DNA of 64,000 nucleotides from Pseudomonas sp. GM18 (GCF_000282195.1 NZ_AKJT01000127.1:82213-146212), one strand, 5' to 3'; shown: positions 38,044 to 48,198, counted from the stretch's first letter. The notes: a model not told the origin generated them from the letters alone. Numbers and translations: made by a program.

Positions 38044-40446
38044 TCACGCATTCGCCAGCAATGACTTGGGCTTGAGCAGAAAATGCGCCAATGCCGGAAC
38101 CAGTACCAATGCGCCTACCATGTTCCAGATGAACATGAACCCCAGCAGAATGCCCATGTCGGCCTGGAACTTGATGGGTGACAGCACCCAAGTCGTCACC
38201 GCAACGCCCAACGTAATGCCGGTCATGACAACCACTTTTCCCGTAGAAAGAAGCGCTAGGTAGTAGGCATCGGACAAGCTTGAGCCATTGCGCAGGTTCG
38301 TCAGTGTGACGCTGAGTATGTACAGCGCATAGTCAACCCCGATGCCGACGCCCAGTGCGATCACCGGCAAGGTTGCCACTTTGACACCGATGTTCAGGCC
38401 CACCATCAAGGCTTCGCACAAAATCGACGTCAGCATTAATGGCAGCACCGTACACACCACCGCTCGCCACGACCTGAAGGTGATGAAGCACAGGGCAATG
38501 ACAGCCGCGTACACCATAAACAGCATCTGCACATTCGAACGCTTCACCACGATATTGGTGGCCGCTTCGATACCCGCATTGCCCGCGGCGTTGAGGAACT
38601 GGATCTGATCGGTGTTATGAGTCGCCGCAAACTGCTCGACGGTCTGGACCACACTGGTGAGCGTGTCAGCTTTGTGGTCCTTGAGGTAGACATACACCGT
38701 CAGCAGATCGCAGTTCTGGTTGAACAGCTCTCGCGGCGCGCGGGTGATGATCGCATTCAGCAGCCCCTGGTTACGGGGTATCTCATACCAGGTCATGCTG
38801 CCTTCGTTCATACCGGCCGCAGCTTGCTTGCTCAGCGCCGCCAGTGACGTCGTGGACACCACGCCCGGCAACTGCTGAAGCTGTGCTTCCAGCGCATCGA
38901 CGGACACCAGTGTCTGGTAATTGGCGCAGTAGTATTGGGGGGTTTTCACCATCACCACAAACTTGTCGCTGCTGGCGGAAAAGTTGCTGACCATGAAGCG
39001 GTTGTCGCTGTTGTAGCGCGACTCGGAACGCAGTTCCGGTGCCCCGGGGTTCAAGTCACCGATCTTCACCTGCAGGCTGACGGCAAACCCTGCCACCCCG
39101 AGTAACAAGGCGACGATGATTGCACCGCTCGCCCATTTGCGTTCGGTGAAACGATCCAGAAAAGCCCAAAATGGATGCCGGGTGTGGTGAGCGTCCAGTT
39201 TCGAAAATTTGTCGTTAGCCGCTTCACGCTGCGCCGCCGCTTTGCTGACACCGGTGTACGACAGCAGAATCGGCAACAGAATCAGGTTGGTGAAAATCAA
39301 CGCCAGTACGCCAATCGTCGCGGTCACCGCCAGGTCCTGAATCACCGGAATCTTGATGATCATCAACACGGCGAAACCCACGGCGTCGGCCACCAGTGCC
39401 ATCAGCCCGGTCAAGAATAGCCGGCGAAAGGTGAAGCGTGCGGCCACAAGCTTGTCTGCGCCTCGCCCGATGTCCTGCATGATGCCGTTCATTTTCTGGG
39501 CGCCATGGCTCAAGCCGATGGCAAACACCAGGAACGGAACAAGGATCGAATACGGATCAAGATCAAAGCCCAAGGTAGGGAGCAATCCCAGTAACCAGAC
39601 AACCGCGATGATCGAGCACAGCAACACCAGCAATGTGCTGCGCACGCAACGGGTGTACCAGAACAACACGATGCCGCAGATCACCAGCGTCGCGGCGAAG
39701 AACAGCTGCATCTGCCGCATACCGTCAATCAAATCGCCGACGACTTTGGCAAAGCCGGTGATATGGATTTTGATGTTATCGGTTTCGTACTTGGCCCGGA
39801 TCTGTTCGAGCTGGTTCGAGAGCGCGTTGTAGTCCAGGGGTTTGCCGTTGTCCGAGGTGATGTCCTGAAGCGGCAATAGCACGATGCTCGACTTGAAATT
39901 GGCGGCCACGAGCCGCCCCACTTCTCCCGATCGCTCAACGTTCTGCCGCACCTGGTCCAGGCTTTTGGCAGAGCCGTCGTAATCGTCCGGTATCACCGGC
40001 CCGCCGTCGAACCCCTCCTCTGTGACGCCGATCCATCGGGTCGCCGGGGTCCACAGGGACTTCATGTAAGACCGGTCGACACCGGGGAGCAGAAACACCT
40101 CATCGTTGATTTTCTTGACCGTCTCAAGGTACGCGGCATCAAAAATGCTGCCGTGCCTGGCCTCGATCGCAATCCGCAAGGTGTTGCCGCCCTCGCCCAA
40201 CTGACCACGATTTTTCAGGTAGTTCTGCACATACGGGTGATCGGTCGGGATCATTTTTTCGAAGGCGGCATTGAGCTTCAAACTCAACGCCTGATAGCCA
40301 AGCACCAGGCTCAGCAGCACGCAGATGCCCAAGACGATGCTGCGATGATTGAACAACAGCCGTTCAACCAGGGTGCCGGAGGAAGGATCGAATACGTCCT
40401 GTTTGGGGACGACGTGAGGCTCGGCAGAACGGGTAAAGCTGTTCAT
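38044..40446 (-). CDS. RND/MMPL family transporter (HAE3-like)
   Basis: The 800-residue protein has an N-terminal membrane helix (SIVLGICVLLSLVLGYQAL), a large periplasmic loop (about 60-235), a sterol-sensing-like block of helices (about 240-410), a second long loop (470-620) and a final helix block. This is the two-fold RND/MMPL layout. Genes of this type stand with DUF1329, DUF1302 and YCF48-like genes in Pseudomonas clusters for steroids, terpenes and hydrophobic aromatics. It is probably the energised transporter of that envelope system. It overlaps the YCF48-like gene by 4 bases. Confidence 0.88.
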   Translation of the reverse strand: MNSFTRSAEPHVVPKQDVFDPSSGTLVERLLFNHRSIVLGICVLLSLVLGYQALSLKLNAAFEKMIPTDHPYVQNYLKNRGQLGEGGNTLRIAIEARHGSIFDAAYLETVKKINDEVFLLPGVDRSYMKSLWTPATRWIGVTEEGFDGGPVIPDDYDGSAKSLDQVRQNVERSGEVGRLVAANFKSSIVLLPLQDITSDNGKPLDYNALSNQLEQIRAKYETDNIKIHITGFAKVVGDLIDGMRQMQLFFAATLVICGIVLFWYTRCVRSTLLVLLCSIIAVVWLLGLLPTLGFDLDPYSILVPFLVFAIGLSHGAQKMNGIMQDIGRGADKLVAARFTFRRLFLTGLMALVADAVGFAVLMIIKIPVIQDLAVTATIGVLALIFTNLILLPILLSYTGVSKAAAQREAANDKFSKLDAHHTRHPFWAFLDRFTERKWASGAIIVALLLGVAGFAVSLQVKIGDLNPGAPELRSESRYNSDNRFMVSNFSASSDKFVVMVKTPQYYCANYQTLVSVDALEAQLQQLPGVVSTTSLAALSKQAAAGMNEGSMTWYEIPRNQGLLNAIITRAPRELFNQNCDLLTVYVYLKDHKADTLTSVVQTVEQFAATHNTDQIQFLNAAGNAGIEAATNIVVKRSNVQMLFMVYAAVIALCFITFRSWRAVVCTVLPLMLTSILCEALMVGLNIGVKVATLPVIALGVGIGVDYALYILSVTLTNLRNGSSLSDAYYLALLSTGKVVVMTGITLGVAVTTWVLSPIKFQADMGILLGFMFIWNMVGALVLVPALAHFLLKPKSLLANA

Positions 40447-41552
40447 TGATCGTGCTCCGGCGATTCGACTGCCAACGCGGACGACAGCATGCCGCGCGCG
40501 CTACTGATGATCAGGTCACCGTTCGCGGCTTGCGCCATGCCTGTGAAATAACTGGTTTTGGGTATCTGAAGGACAGCGGCCTTGGTATCGCCACCCGCAA
40601 AGCGCAGCACTCTGCCCGACTCATCGGAGAGGAGTACCGAGCCATCGTCAAGCCGCAGACCACTGGTCAATGTGACGGGTTGCAGCGTGTCGAGTGGCTG
40701 CCAGGTAGCGCCGCGATCCCGGGACTCGAAGGCTTTGCCACGAAGCCCGTACGCCACAACCGACCCGCTGCCGGTCGCCTGAAGCCCGAAGGTCGTGCCC
40801 TCATAAGGCGACGCCAGCGCCTCGAAGGTTTGTCCCTCGTCACTCGAGCGCAACAGCGTGCCCTGTTCGCCGGCGACGAACAGATCCGTCCCTGTCCGCT
40901 CGATGCTGTAGAGATGCAATCCATTCGGGTTATCGAGACGGGAACGGATCGATTGCCAGTTGAGCCCACCATCATGGGTGACAAACGCGAGGCCATAAGC
41001 GCCCACCACCCAGCCATTTCTGGCGTCCAGAAACAGCACATCCAGAAGCGGCTTGTCGGGACCTTCATCGACCAGTTGCCGGGCCTGGGCCAGACGCTCC
41101 TGCGCCTGTTCATCGATGCCGCGACTGGCTTCCTGCAATTCGATGTCGGCCGCCTGGACGCCATCCAACTGCTTGCTCCAGCTCAGGCCGCCATCCTGGC
41201 TGTGCAAGACAACCCCGGCATGCCCGACCGCCCAACCTTGGAGCTCATCAATAAAGCGAACTTTGACCAGCGTCATGCTGACCGGGGAACTGACTTGCTT
41301 CCAGGTGGAGCCATTGTCGTCAGAGACAATGATGAATCCTCTTTCGCCGACAGCCACCAGTCGTTGCCCTGCCCGCGCAACGCTGAGCATGACCGATTGG
41401 GCTGCCATGGCGCTGGTGATCGCTGGCTGCACCGGCAATCCATCGGGTTGTGCCGCGGCTGCCGTGCCGGTGAGCGCCGCCATGATCGACACGCTCAGCA
41501 TCAACGCCTTGAACGGCTGTACATGGAAAAACCTGGGAGTTTGAGTACGCAT
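40443..41552 (-). CDS. YCF48/Hcf136-like beta-propeller protein, exported
   Basis: The 369-residue product has a signal peptide (LMLSVSIMAALTGTAAAA) and repeated propeller blades with the BNR/YCF48 motifs SDDNGSTWKQV, HSQDGGLSWSKQ, THDGGLNWQSI, SSDEGQTFEAL and SRDRGATWQPL. I chose ATG 41552 (GAGG upstream). It is predicted to be periplasmic and to work with the RND transporter; its molecular role is unknown. Confidence 0.88.
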   Translation of the reverse strand: MRTQTPRFFHVQPFKALMLSVSIMAALTGTAAAAQPDGLPVQPAITSAMAAQSVMLSVARAGQRLVAVGERGFIIVSDDNGSTWKQVSSPVSMTLVKVRFIDELQGWAVGHAGVVLHSQDGGLSWSKQLDGVQAADIELQEASRGIDEQAQERLAQARQLVDEGPDKPLLDVLFLDARNGWVVGAYGLAFVTHDGGLNWQSIRSRLDNPNGLHLYSIERTGTDLFVAGEQGTLLRSSDEGQTFEALASPYEGTTFGLQATGSGSVVAYGLRGKAFESRDRGATWQPLDTLQPVTLTSGLRLDDGSVLLSDESGRVLRFAGGDTKAAVLQIPKTSYFTGMAQAANGDLIISSARGMLSSALAVESPEHDQ

Positions 41553-41640
41553 TGGCGAGCCTCGATGATGCGGTTCAGTGGTCGCGATGTCAGTGACACC
41601 GCGCCTCTGGAACACGAGTTTGATTAAGCTGTTGCGAGGC

Positions 41641-42993
41641 TCAGCGCACCGACCCGGACGCTACCGAGTTACCGGTAAAGAAGTTCTCGGGCTTGCGCGG
41701 GATAACGCTATAGGTTTCGCCGTTCAGGCTTTGCACCACGCTGTAGGTCTTGGCTTGCAGGTTGTAGATCACCACCGGCTTCACCACCACCGCCGGAATG
41801 GAAGGCACTACGAATGGCAGTACTTGGGAGACGCGCCACAGTTTGCCCTCGGCGTCGTAACCATCGACCAGCGAGACCGTCCAGCTGTCTTCATCGATGA
41901 AGAATTTGCGCTTGGGCACAGCGTGGCGTTTGCCCGAGGCGACCGTGGCCTCCAGCTCCCAGACGCGATGCAGCTCCCAGCGCACTTTGTCCGAATTGAG
42001 GTGGTTGGCCATAAAGGCGTCGTCGCGCTTTTCGGCGTTGAATTTGTTGTCGTTGTAAGGGATATACATCTCCTTTTTGCCGACCAGTTTCCAGTCATAG
42101 CGATCGGGATGACCGATAAAACCATGCACCTCGTCGAAGTAATTGGCGCCCGAGGCAACGAAGTCCGGGGTGTCATAACCGACGGTGGGTGCACGCCGCA
42201 CGCGACGCTGGCCGACCAGGTATTGCCAGGCTTCCCGCGGTTCCTGGGCGTTGATGCTGTCGTGTGTCACCAGCGACTCGCCGGCCTTGAACGGAGGTTC
42301 GTTGGTCAAGAACCGCAGCAGCGCATACTGCCCCGACCACTTGTCCACGCCGCCATCCTTGAAGTAATACGGGTACTGCCAGTTCTCGACGCCACGGCTG
42401 GCGAGCGTCCGGGTTCCGTCGGCATTGCCGATGATGTTGGCATAGCCCATCTGAATGGATTCGGCCTCGACCCGCAGCAGGAAATTCCAGATCACCTCAT
42501 TACCGGTTTTCGGAATCGGGAACGGGATACCGCCGTAGCAGCCCTCGACCGACAAGCCATTACTGGTGGTCTTGCAACGGGTAGCGTTGGCGAACGTGTT
42601 TTGATAAACGCTGTCCGGCGCCGCCGCAGTGCGATGGGTCGGGTACACATCGAGATGGAAGGTGTCGGGGTATTTGGCCAGCAAGGCTTTCGTGCCTTCG
42701 TTCAACTTGTCCGCGTATTGCGCAGCGTTCTTCGCGGTGATCTGCAGCACCGGTTTCTCACCCGGGAACGGATCGACCGGCATATCGCCCGATTTGGCCC
42801 CGGCCACCTCTTTGGTCAGCCCACCGGTCCAGGCGGGAATGGAGCCATCGGCATTGCCGGCCTTTTCGGCGCCCATGGGCGTCAACGTGGTCTTGAGCTT
42901 CGCCGCCTCGTCAGGGCTCACCGCCGCGAATGCGCTGTTGGCGCACAGGGAGATCGACAGGGTGGAAAGCAACAGCAGTTTAATTTTTGTCAT
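41641..42993 (-). CDS. DUF1329 family outer-envelope protein
   Basis: The 450-residue product has a signal peptide (MTKIKLLLLSTLSISLCANS ... AFA) and DUF1329 features (AAKLKTTLTPMGAEKAGNAD, WTGGL, RRVRRAPTVGYDTPDF). DUF1329 proteins are LolB-like/lipid-binding-fold proteins always paired with DUF1302 outer-membrane proteins. A role in carrying hydrophobic molecules between membranes is inference. Confidence 0.9.
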   Translation of the reverse strand: MTKIKLLLLSTLSISLCANSAFAAVSPDEAAKLKTTLTPMGAEKAGNADGSIPAWTGGLTKEVAGAKSGDMPVDPFPGEKPVLQITAKNAAQYADKLNEGTKALLAKYPDTFHLDVYPTHRTAAAPDSVYQNTFANATRCKTTSNGLSVEGCYGGIPFPIPKTGNEVIWNFLLRVEAESIQMGYANIIGNADGTRTLASRGVENWQYPYYFKDGGVDKWSGQYALLRFLTNEPPFKAGESLVTHDSINAQEPREAWQYLVGQRRVRRAPTVGYDTPDFVASGANYFDEVHGFIGHPDRYDWKLVGKKEMYIPYNDNKFNAEKRDDAFMANHLNSDKVRWELHRVWELEATVASGKRHAVPKRKFFIDEDSWTVSLVDGYDAEGKLWRVSQVLPFVVPSIPAVVVKPVVIYNLQAKTYSVVQSLNGETYSVIPRKPENFFTGNSVASGSVR

Positions 42994-43017
42994 TATCAGG
43001 GCCCGCCTGTTCTTTGC

Positions 43018-44670
43018 TTAAAAGGTTCGCTGGATCGAAAACGCCACGAAATCCCGGTCTTTCATGTTTTGCTGGTAGGTGAATGAATTAGCGGTGTTGA
43101 TGACCGGCCCGGCCTCACCGAAGAAGTTGGTGTAGGACAGCGAGGCGTACCACTGCTTCTTGTAATCGGCCTTGAGCCCCAAGGTCAGGTCGCCGCCATG
43201 TTCCGGGCCGAATGCCTGAGGTGTGACGGAAGAGCGCCCGGAGGGGTTGTAACCCACGGAGATCGGCGCTTGAACGTCGATGCCGGGGAAGACCTGGAAG
43301 TACTGCGGTTCAAAGGTGAAGCGCAGGGCGAACGCATCGCGAGTGGTGTTGGGATCCAGCTGATCGGCATTTTTGGTCACGCTCAGCCGACGGTTGAACG
43401 CCAGCTCACCGACAAACGAAGCCCCATCCCAAAGCGGCGATCCGCCGTAGACATTGACCATCGATACCTGGGCATGCCACGACCGGCCAATGGGGTATGC
43501 CGGGTTCGAATCGTTGTCGGAATCCAGACCGGTGATGATCGTTCCGCCGACGCCAGCAAGCGGCGTATCGAGCCTGATCGAGGTTTCGCCGGCGATGTTG
43601 GCTTCGCCCACCTGGGTGCTGAAACTCGCCCCGAACACCTTGACGTCCTCGGGGTAAACGTTGATGAACGTGTCATCCGCACCGGGTACCAGCGCCGCCG
43701 GGCGGAAGTAAAACACCGGGGTCTTTTCGTGATATTTCGCGGCGTACAGGCCGAACTCCCAGTCCTCGACGGCGAACTTCAGTTGCGCGCCGAACTGCCC
43801 GGAATCCCTGGCATCCTTGTCCTTGCCGTGGCGTAGTTCGCCGGTCGGGAAGAACACCCGCTCCCCGCCTTCACCCACAAAATCGGCACCACTGAAGTAG
43901 CTGCCCGCTGCGGGAAGGCGGGTCTTGTTCCACTCGAACTGGTAGTAGGCACCGACGCTGACTGTGTCGCTCAGCTGCCAGTTACCCGAGACCTGCTTGG
44001 TCGGCATCAGAATCTCTTTGAACTGAGAACCTGGCACCGACTGCAGCTTCACCAGATCGACGGTGGACTGCGCATTGGCAATGCCGTTGGCGCCAAAGAA
44101 AAGACTTTCGCCGTAGATCTGCGTGAACTGCCCCAGACGCCCGGACAACGAGGTGTTGCCGATTTCCTTCGAGCCATAGACAAAGGCATCGAGGATTTCG
44201 GTGCGCTGTCCGTGGATGCGGCGCGTGTCGCTGGTGAACTCATCGTGATCGACGCTCACGGAGTTTGCGGTGCCGGGTGAGTCGTTATCGTTGTCGTGGC
44301 TGTAGACATTGTCGTACCAGGACGCCGCGCTGAGACGGGCACCCACATCTTTGTACTTGATGTCGAATTCGGACAGCAGATCCAAGCGATTGGAAATGAG
44401 CCCGCGATCGAAATTGCGGTCGCCATCGTCCAGGTTGGGATTGCTGTTGGCCGTGCCCGGCCCGGCCGCGACCTTATGATCGAGTTTATTCACGCGCCAG
44501 GCGTTGCTGTACTTGATCGTGTTGTCCCAGCTCGCCGAAAGATCGGGGTTGCCGGTGTCGATCTGAAAGGCTTGCGAGGGTGTTGAGAGGCTCAGCAGGA
44601 CCGTTGCGCTTACCGCACAGGCGAGGCTGGAAACCGGCAACGGGCAGAGCCGCTGGTTGGCTGTCTTCAT
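43018..44670 (-). CDS. DUF1302 outer-membrane protein
   Basis: The 550-residue product starts MKTANQRLCPLPVSSLACAV with a signal peptide ending SQAF. It then shows the DUF1302 start FQIDTGNPDLSASWDNTIKY, many amphipathic strands and a C-terminal Phe (DFVAFSIQRTF), the mark of outer-membrane beta-barrels. ATG 44670 has AGGA upstream. First gene of the leftward transport operon, downstream of the TGC-box promoters. Confidence 0.9.
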   Translation of the reverse strand: MKTANQRLCPLPVSSLACAVSATVLLSLSTPSQAFQIDTGNPDLSASWDNTIKYSNAWRVNKLDHKVAAGPGTANSNPNLDDGDRNFDRGLISNRLDLLSEFDIKYKDVGARLSAASWYDNVYSHDNDNDSPGTANSVSVDHDEFTSDTRRIHGQRTEILDAFVYGSKEIGNTSLSGRLGQFTQIYGESLFFGANGIANAQSTVDLVKLQSVPGSQFKEILMPTKQVSGNWQLSDTVSVGAYYQFEWNKTRLPAAGSYFSGADFVGEGGERVFFPTGELRHGKDKDARDSGQFGAQLKFAVEDWEFGLYAAKYHEKTPVFYFRPAALVPGADDTFINVYPEDVKVFGASFSTQVGEANIAGETSIRLDTPLAGVGGTIITGLDSDNDSNPAYPIGRSWHAQVSMVNVYGGSPLWDGASFVGELAFNRRLSVTKNADQLDPNTTRDAFALRFTFEPQYFQVFPGIDVQAPISVGYNPSGRSSVTPQAFGPEHGGDLTLGLKADYKKQWYASLSYTNFFGEAGPVINTANSFTYQQNMKDRDFVAFSIQRTF

Positions 44671-45118
44671 GGAGATGTTCCTGTTTTTTTGTTTTTGTAA
44701 AAAGGTCATCCACTCGCAACATCGGCTGCGAATACCACTGGGTGCTGCGTACCGCGCTGAGCTCCTTCGTTGTCCTTTTTTACGCTCGAATACATTGTGC
44801 GCAAAAAACATTTTACTGCATCACAAATAACTTTGTGCACAAAAAATATTCCTGCGCAAATTCAATGTCAAGAACATTCGGGAACCCGGACGCATGGGTG
44901 TGGCGCAATGAGAGGCAGGCGGGGGACTGATCATTTCTTCAGGGAGGACGGCCGCAAGGAAGCTCAGGGCCGGACTAGAGCGCTGCGCAGACTGTTTTGA
45001 AATTTTCTCCTTGCGACGAAGGAAAATTTATGCACAAGAAGGGCTATTCATCCTTTGCACTAAACGGTTTTTTGCGCATAAAATCCGTTTAGTGCAATAT
45101 TTCAGGATGACCACCACC
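44671..45118. promoter_or_regulatory. Divergent control region with four TGC-type boxes
   Basis: Near-palindromic 12-mers of the form TTTN-TGCR-CANA: TTGTGCGCAAAA (44795-44806), TTTGTGCACAAA (44832-44843), TTTATGCACAAG (45027-45038) and TTTGCGCATAAA (45071-45082). They lie between the DUF1302 gene and the GntR gene and fit a GntR operator for both. Confidence 0.7.
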
Positions 45119-45805
45119 ATGATCCCCTCCCCCAACAGTCCGCTGATCGATGTCGCGTTGACGAAGATGAAAAAAGCGATTGTTTGCTGTGAGCTGGCCC
45201 CCGGCGAAAAACTCAAAGTCGCCGAGCTGTCCAAAATCTACGGGCTCAGCAGCTCTCCCATTCGTGAAGCGCTCAACCGGCTGACTCAGGACGGCGTTGT
45301 CGAAGCCAGCGATAACAAGGGGTTCAGGGTTGCACCTATTTCCACGGCAGACTTCCGGGACATCACGCGGATGCGCTGCCTGCTGGAATGCGAAGCGCTG
45401 GGAGATGCCATCCAGTATGGCGACGACGCGTGGGAGGCGGATGTGCTGGGAGCGTTTCACCGCTTGAATCTGATCGAGAAGAAACTCGGAAGCGGCGAGC
45501 TTGTACTCGACGATGAGTGGTCCACCCGGCATAAGGCTTTCCACTTTGCGCTGTTCGCGGCCTGTCCCTCGCCGCTGATGTTGAAGATGATCGACTCCCT
45601 GTTTGACCGGGCCGAACGCTACCGGCGCTTTTCGGCCAAGCAGCGAATCACTCCAAGGCACAAGGGCAATGAGCACCAGGAATTAATGGAGGCTGCCCTG
45701 GCGCGTGACGCCGAGAAAGCTGTGACGCTGCTGCGCAATCACATTCAGGACACCCTGGGCCGAACCGTCGAAGCGATCGAACGCCAACAAGCCACGCTTC
45801 AATAG
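45119..45805 (+). CDS. GntR family regulator (FCD subgroup) of the aromatic cluster
   Basis: The ~228-residue product has a GntR winged helix (DVALTKMKKAIVCCELAPGE ... GLSSSPIREALNRLTQDGVV) and an FCD domain (DITRMRCLLECEALGDAIQY, WSTRHKAFHFAL). Two ATGs (45107, 45119) are possible; I favour 45119 because AGGA then lies upstream instead of inside the start. It is located between the transport and ring-cleavage operons and is the likely binder of the TGC boxes. Confidence 0.88.
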   Translation: MIPSPNSPLIDVALTKMKKAIVCCELAPGEKLKVAELSKIYGLSSSPIREALNRLTQDGVVEASDNKGFRVAPISTADFRDITRMRCLLECEALGDAIQYGDDAWEADVLGAFHRLNLIEKKLGSGELVLDDEWSTRHKAFHFALFAACPSPLMLKMIDSLFDRAERYRRFSAKQRITPRHKGNEHQELMEAALARDAEKAVTLLRNHIQDTLGRTVEAIERQQATLQ

Positions 45806-45826
45806 ATCAATCGGTAGTCCAGAAAA

Positions 45827-45876
45827 AAGCCCTTCGCTTCGCCACTGCTTTCGTGGACAGTGCGAAGCGAAGGGAC
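45827..45876 (-). terminator. Terminator of the ring-cleavage operon
   Basis: A perfect 13-bp stem, CCCTTCGCTTCGC (45830-45842) with GCGAAGCGAAGGG (45862-45874). Read leftwards it is followed by CTTTTTTC. Confidence 0.8.
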
Positions 45877-45902
45877 TATTCCTTTTACCGGCTTATGCCC
45901 CC

Positions 45903-47549
45903 TTACTGGTTTAGCGCCTGCGCAAACCTGAGCGTCGTATCGCACGCACCGCCGTGACCCTGTGCAGCCTGTTCCGGTTCCTTGCACCACAGCGCAAGCT
46001 CCATTCCCTCCAGCAACTCCATCGCCCAGGCTACCGTGACTGCACCGCCATACACATAGTGATCCGGCCGCACGATCACCACATTGCAGCCTCGCCGCTC
46101 AAGCCATTGCGCCAGCACGCCGTCGACCTCCTGATAATCATCGGCAGTGCGCGTGCCTGACGATTCAGCACTGACCAACCGCACAACATGGATGGGCAAA
46201 CCTTTAAGCGATTGACTGCTGTGCAGACACCTCAACAAAGCGCTGGCGTCGAACCCGGGCGCAATGACCACGCGAAAGGATTGCCCGGTAAACTCATCCA
46301 GCAGCGCCTGCTTGCCGGCGTGGTTGATCACCATCGGTTGAGGAAACAGCTCACCGGCCGGCGCGACTTGTGCGACAAAGCCTTGAGACAAACCGGGAAT
46401 CAGCGATTGCCTGATGATTCCGCCGGGGTTCTCCGTCATCTGCTGGATCAACCGCGCATCCCGAATCGCGGCTTTCTCGCTATCACGCTCGCAGATCACA
46501 CGGCCAAACTCCTTGGCCGCCATCGTGGTTTGGCGGACATGGGGAATTCGCTCGGTCTGGTAGGTATTCAAAAACGCGGGGGCTGCCAGCCCTCCTTTCA
46601 CCAGCGCAAGCTTCCAGACCAGGTTCAGCGCATCGCGGATCCCCTGGCACATGCCTTGGGCCAGGAACGGCGGCGTCATATGGGCCGCATCCCCGAGGAA
46701 GAACACTCGGTCGGACTTCCACTGCTCCAGAATCAGTGCGTGGAATCGATACGCCGAGGCTCGCCACAGCTGGTAGTCACCCTCCGGCAACCAACGAGCG
46801 ATCAGCTTCTTGATCGCTTCAGGCTGCGAGATTTCCGAAGGCTGCTCATCGGGATTGATCATGAACTCCCAGCGACGATGCCGACCGGGACCGACGACAA
46901 AGGTGCAAGGCCGGGCCAGCTCGCAAAACTGCACGTTGGTCTTCGGCAGATGCTCGCCCGCCCCTTCGTTGAGGATCACGTCGACCACCAACCACGGTTC
47001 GTCGAACGCGAGGTCTTCCATCTTCAACCCCAGACGGGTACGGATCGGGCTGGTTCCGCCATCACACGCCAACACATAGTCAGCCGTGACCGTACGCTCA
47101 ATCCCGTCCTTGGCCTGAATGCGCACGTGCGCCCGGGAACCGCTGGAGTCGACCGACAGCACTTCTGAACCGAGTTCAACGGTGACGGACTTCAAATCGG
47201 CAATTTTGCCGCGCAGTGCGCGCTCCACCGGTGGTTGCGAAAACACATAGTTCGGCGCCCAGCCCAGCTGAAACGGCGGTTGGGCCGCATCGATGCGCTT
47301 GATCAGCGCAGAACCGGTGGTTCGGTACTCCGAAGGACGATAAGGCATGACATGCTCGGCAATCTCATTGGCCAGGCCAATATTGCCGAAGACACGCATC
47401 ACTTCATGATCAAAACCCATGGCCCGGGGGTTGGTGTACACCGTTTCGGACTTGTCCACGACGAGCGCATTCAGCCCCCACATGCCGGCCAGATTTGCGC
47501 ACAGGGCACCCACCGGGCCCATTCCAACAATGATGACATCGTAGTCCAT
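45903..47549 (-). CDS. FAD-dependent aromatic hydroxylase, MhpA-like
   Basis: The 548-residue product has the aromatic-ring monooxygenase layout: N-terminal FAD motif VIIVGMGPVGALCANLA (GxGxxG), DG motif CDGGTSPIRTRLG, GD motif FLGDAAHMTPPFLAQGMCQG, and a C-terminal thioredoxin-like domain. Length and pattern match 3-(3-hydroxyphenyl)propionate hydroxylase MhpA (554 aa), which makes a catechol-type product for meta-cleavage. The actual substrate is not determined. Last gene of the FAH-VOC-hydroxylase operon. Confidence 0.88.
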   Translation of the reverse strand: MDYDVIIVGMGPVGALCANLAGMWGLNALVVDKSETVYTNPRAMGFDHEVMRVFGNIGLANEIAEHVMPYRPSEYRTTGSALIKRIDAAQPPFQLGWAPNYVFSQPPVERALRGKIADLKSVTVELGSEVLSVDSSGSRAHVRIQAKDGIERTVTADYVLACDGGTSPIRTRLGLKMEDLAFDEPWLVVDVILNEGAGEHLPKTNVQFCELARPCTFVVGPGRHRRWEFMINPDEQPSEISQPEAIKKLIARWLPEGDYQLWRASAYRFHALILEQWKSDRVFFLGDAAHMTPPFLAQGMCQGIRDALNLVWKLALVKGGLAAPAFLNTYQTERIPHVRQTTMAAKEFGRVICERDSEKAAIRDARLIQQMTENPGGIIRQSLIPGLSQGFVAQVAPAGELFPQPMVINHAGKQALLDEFTGQSFRVVIAPGFDASALLRCLHSSQSLKGLPIHVVRLVSAESSGTRTADDYQEVDGVLAQWLERRGCNVVIVRPDHYVYGGAVTVAWAMELLEGMELALWCKEPEQAAQGHGGACDTTLRFAQALNQ

Positions 47550-47637
47550 CGTCTACTCCGCTTTTTGTTTTTATCCAGTGCGACTTACGGTTGATGAACG
47601 GGCTGGTGCACGCCCATCAACCAGGCTTCAACAACCA

Positions 47638-48198
47638 TCAACCGATGCGAACCCGCTGCTCTTCGATCTTCGCCCGAATGGAATCCATCCATTGCTCGCG
47701 AGTCTGGAAGCCGGGGCGGCGCTTACACATGGCTTCGGTCTGGGCCAGGATGGCCTCGGTCGGCAGTTCGAGGTCGAGTGGTTCTTTGCAAGGTTGAGCG
47801 GTGTAGAACGGCGCATCGACATACATTTCAATCGGGTTGCCTTCGGGATCTTTGAAGTAAATCGACCAGGCGTTCCCGTGATCCACCTGAACAATCCCTT
47901 CGATGCCACGGCTTTTGGCGAATTGATAGTAAGTCTTCAGGTCGTCCAGGGAGTTGAGCAGAAACGACAGCTGGTTGATCGGATTGAAGGGCAGATCGAC
48001 AGGTTTGCCGTCAAACAGCACCACCTGGTGATGCAGCTCCGGGTTCTGCGTCATGAAGAACAGGCGATGCCCGGTTGAGGCCACGCCCTTATCGCTGACG
48101 ATGAAGCCCAAGGTGCGGCAGTAGAAATCGACCATACGATCGAGGTCTGCGCAAAACACGCCGGTGTGAGTGAAATTGATAGTCGGTAAGGCGGGCAT
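47638..48198 (-). CDS. VOC-family extradiol dioxygenase-like protein
   Basis: The 186-residue single-module product carries FTHTGVFCADLDRMVDFYCR (metal His), LHHQVVLFDGK (second His) and FKDPEGNPIEMYVDAPF (metal Glu), the 2-His-1-Glu set of the vicinal oxygen chelate family. Next to a hydroxylase and FAH hydrolase it most likely cleaves the hydroxylated ring. It is shorter than two-domain BphC/MhpB-type enzymes. ATG 48198 has GGAGG upstream. Confidence 0.82.
   Translation of the reverse strand: MPALPTINFTHTGVFCADLDRMVDFYCRTLGFIVSDKGVASTGHRLFFMTQNPELHHQVVLFDGKPVDLPFNPINQLSFLLNSLDDLKTYYQFAKSRGIEGIVQVDHGNAWSIYFKDPEGNPIEMYVDAPFYTAQPCKEPLDLELPTEAILAQTEAMCKRRPGFQTREQWMDSIRAKIEEQRVRIG

Noticed and set aside
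40446..43086. Long plus-strand frames (about 390 and 500 codons)
   Set aside because: They are antisense shadows of the YCF48-like and DUF1329 genes, which have signal peptides, family motifs and operon overlap.
46188..47168. 326-codon plus-strand frame
   Set aside because: Antisense to the MhpA-like hydroxylase; the translation is low-complexity His/Gln/Leu without domains.
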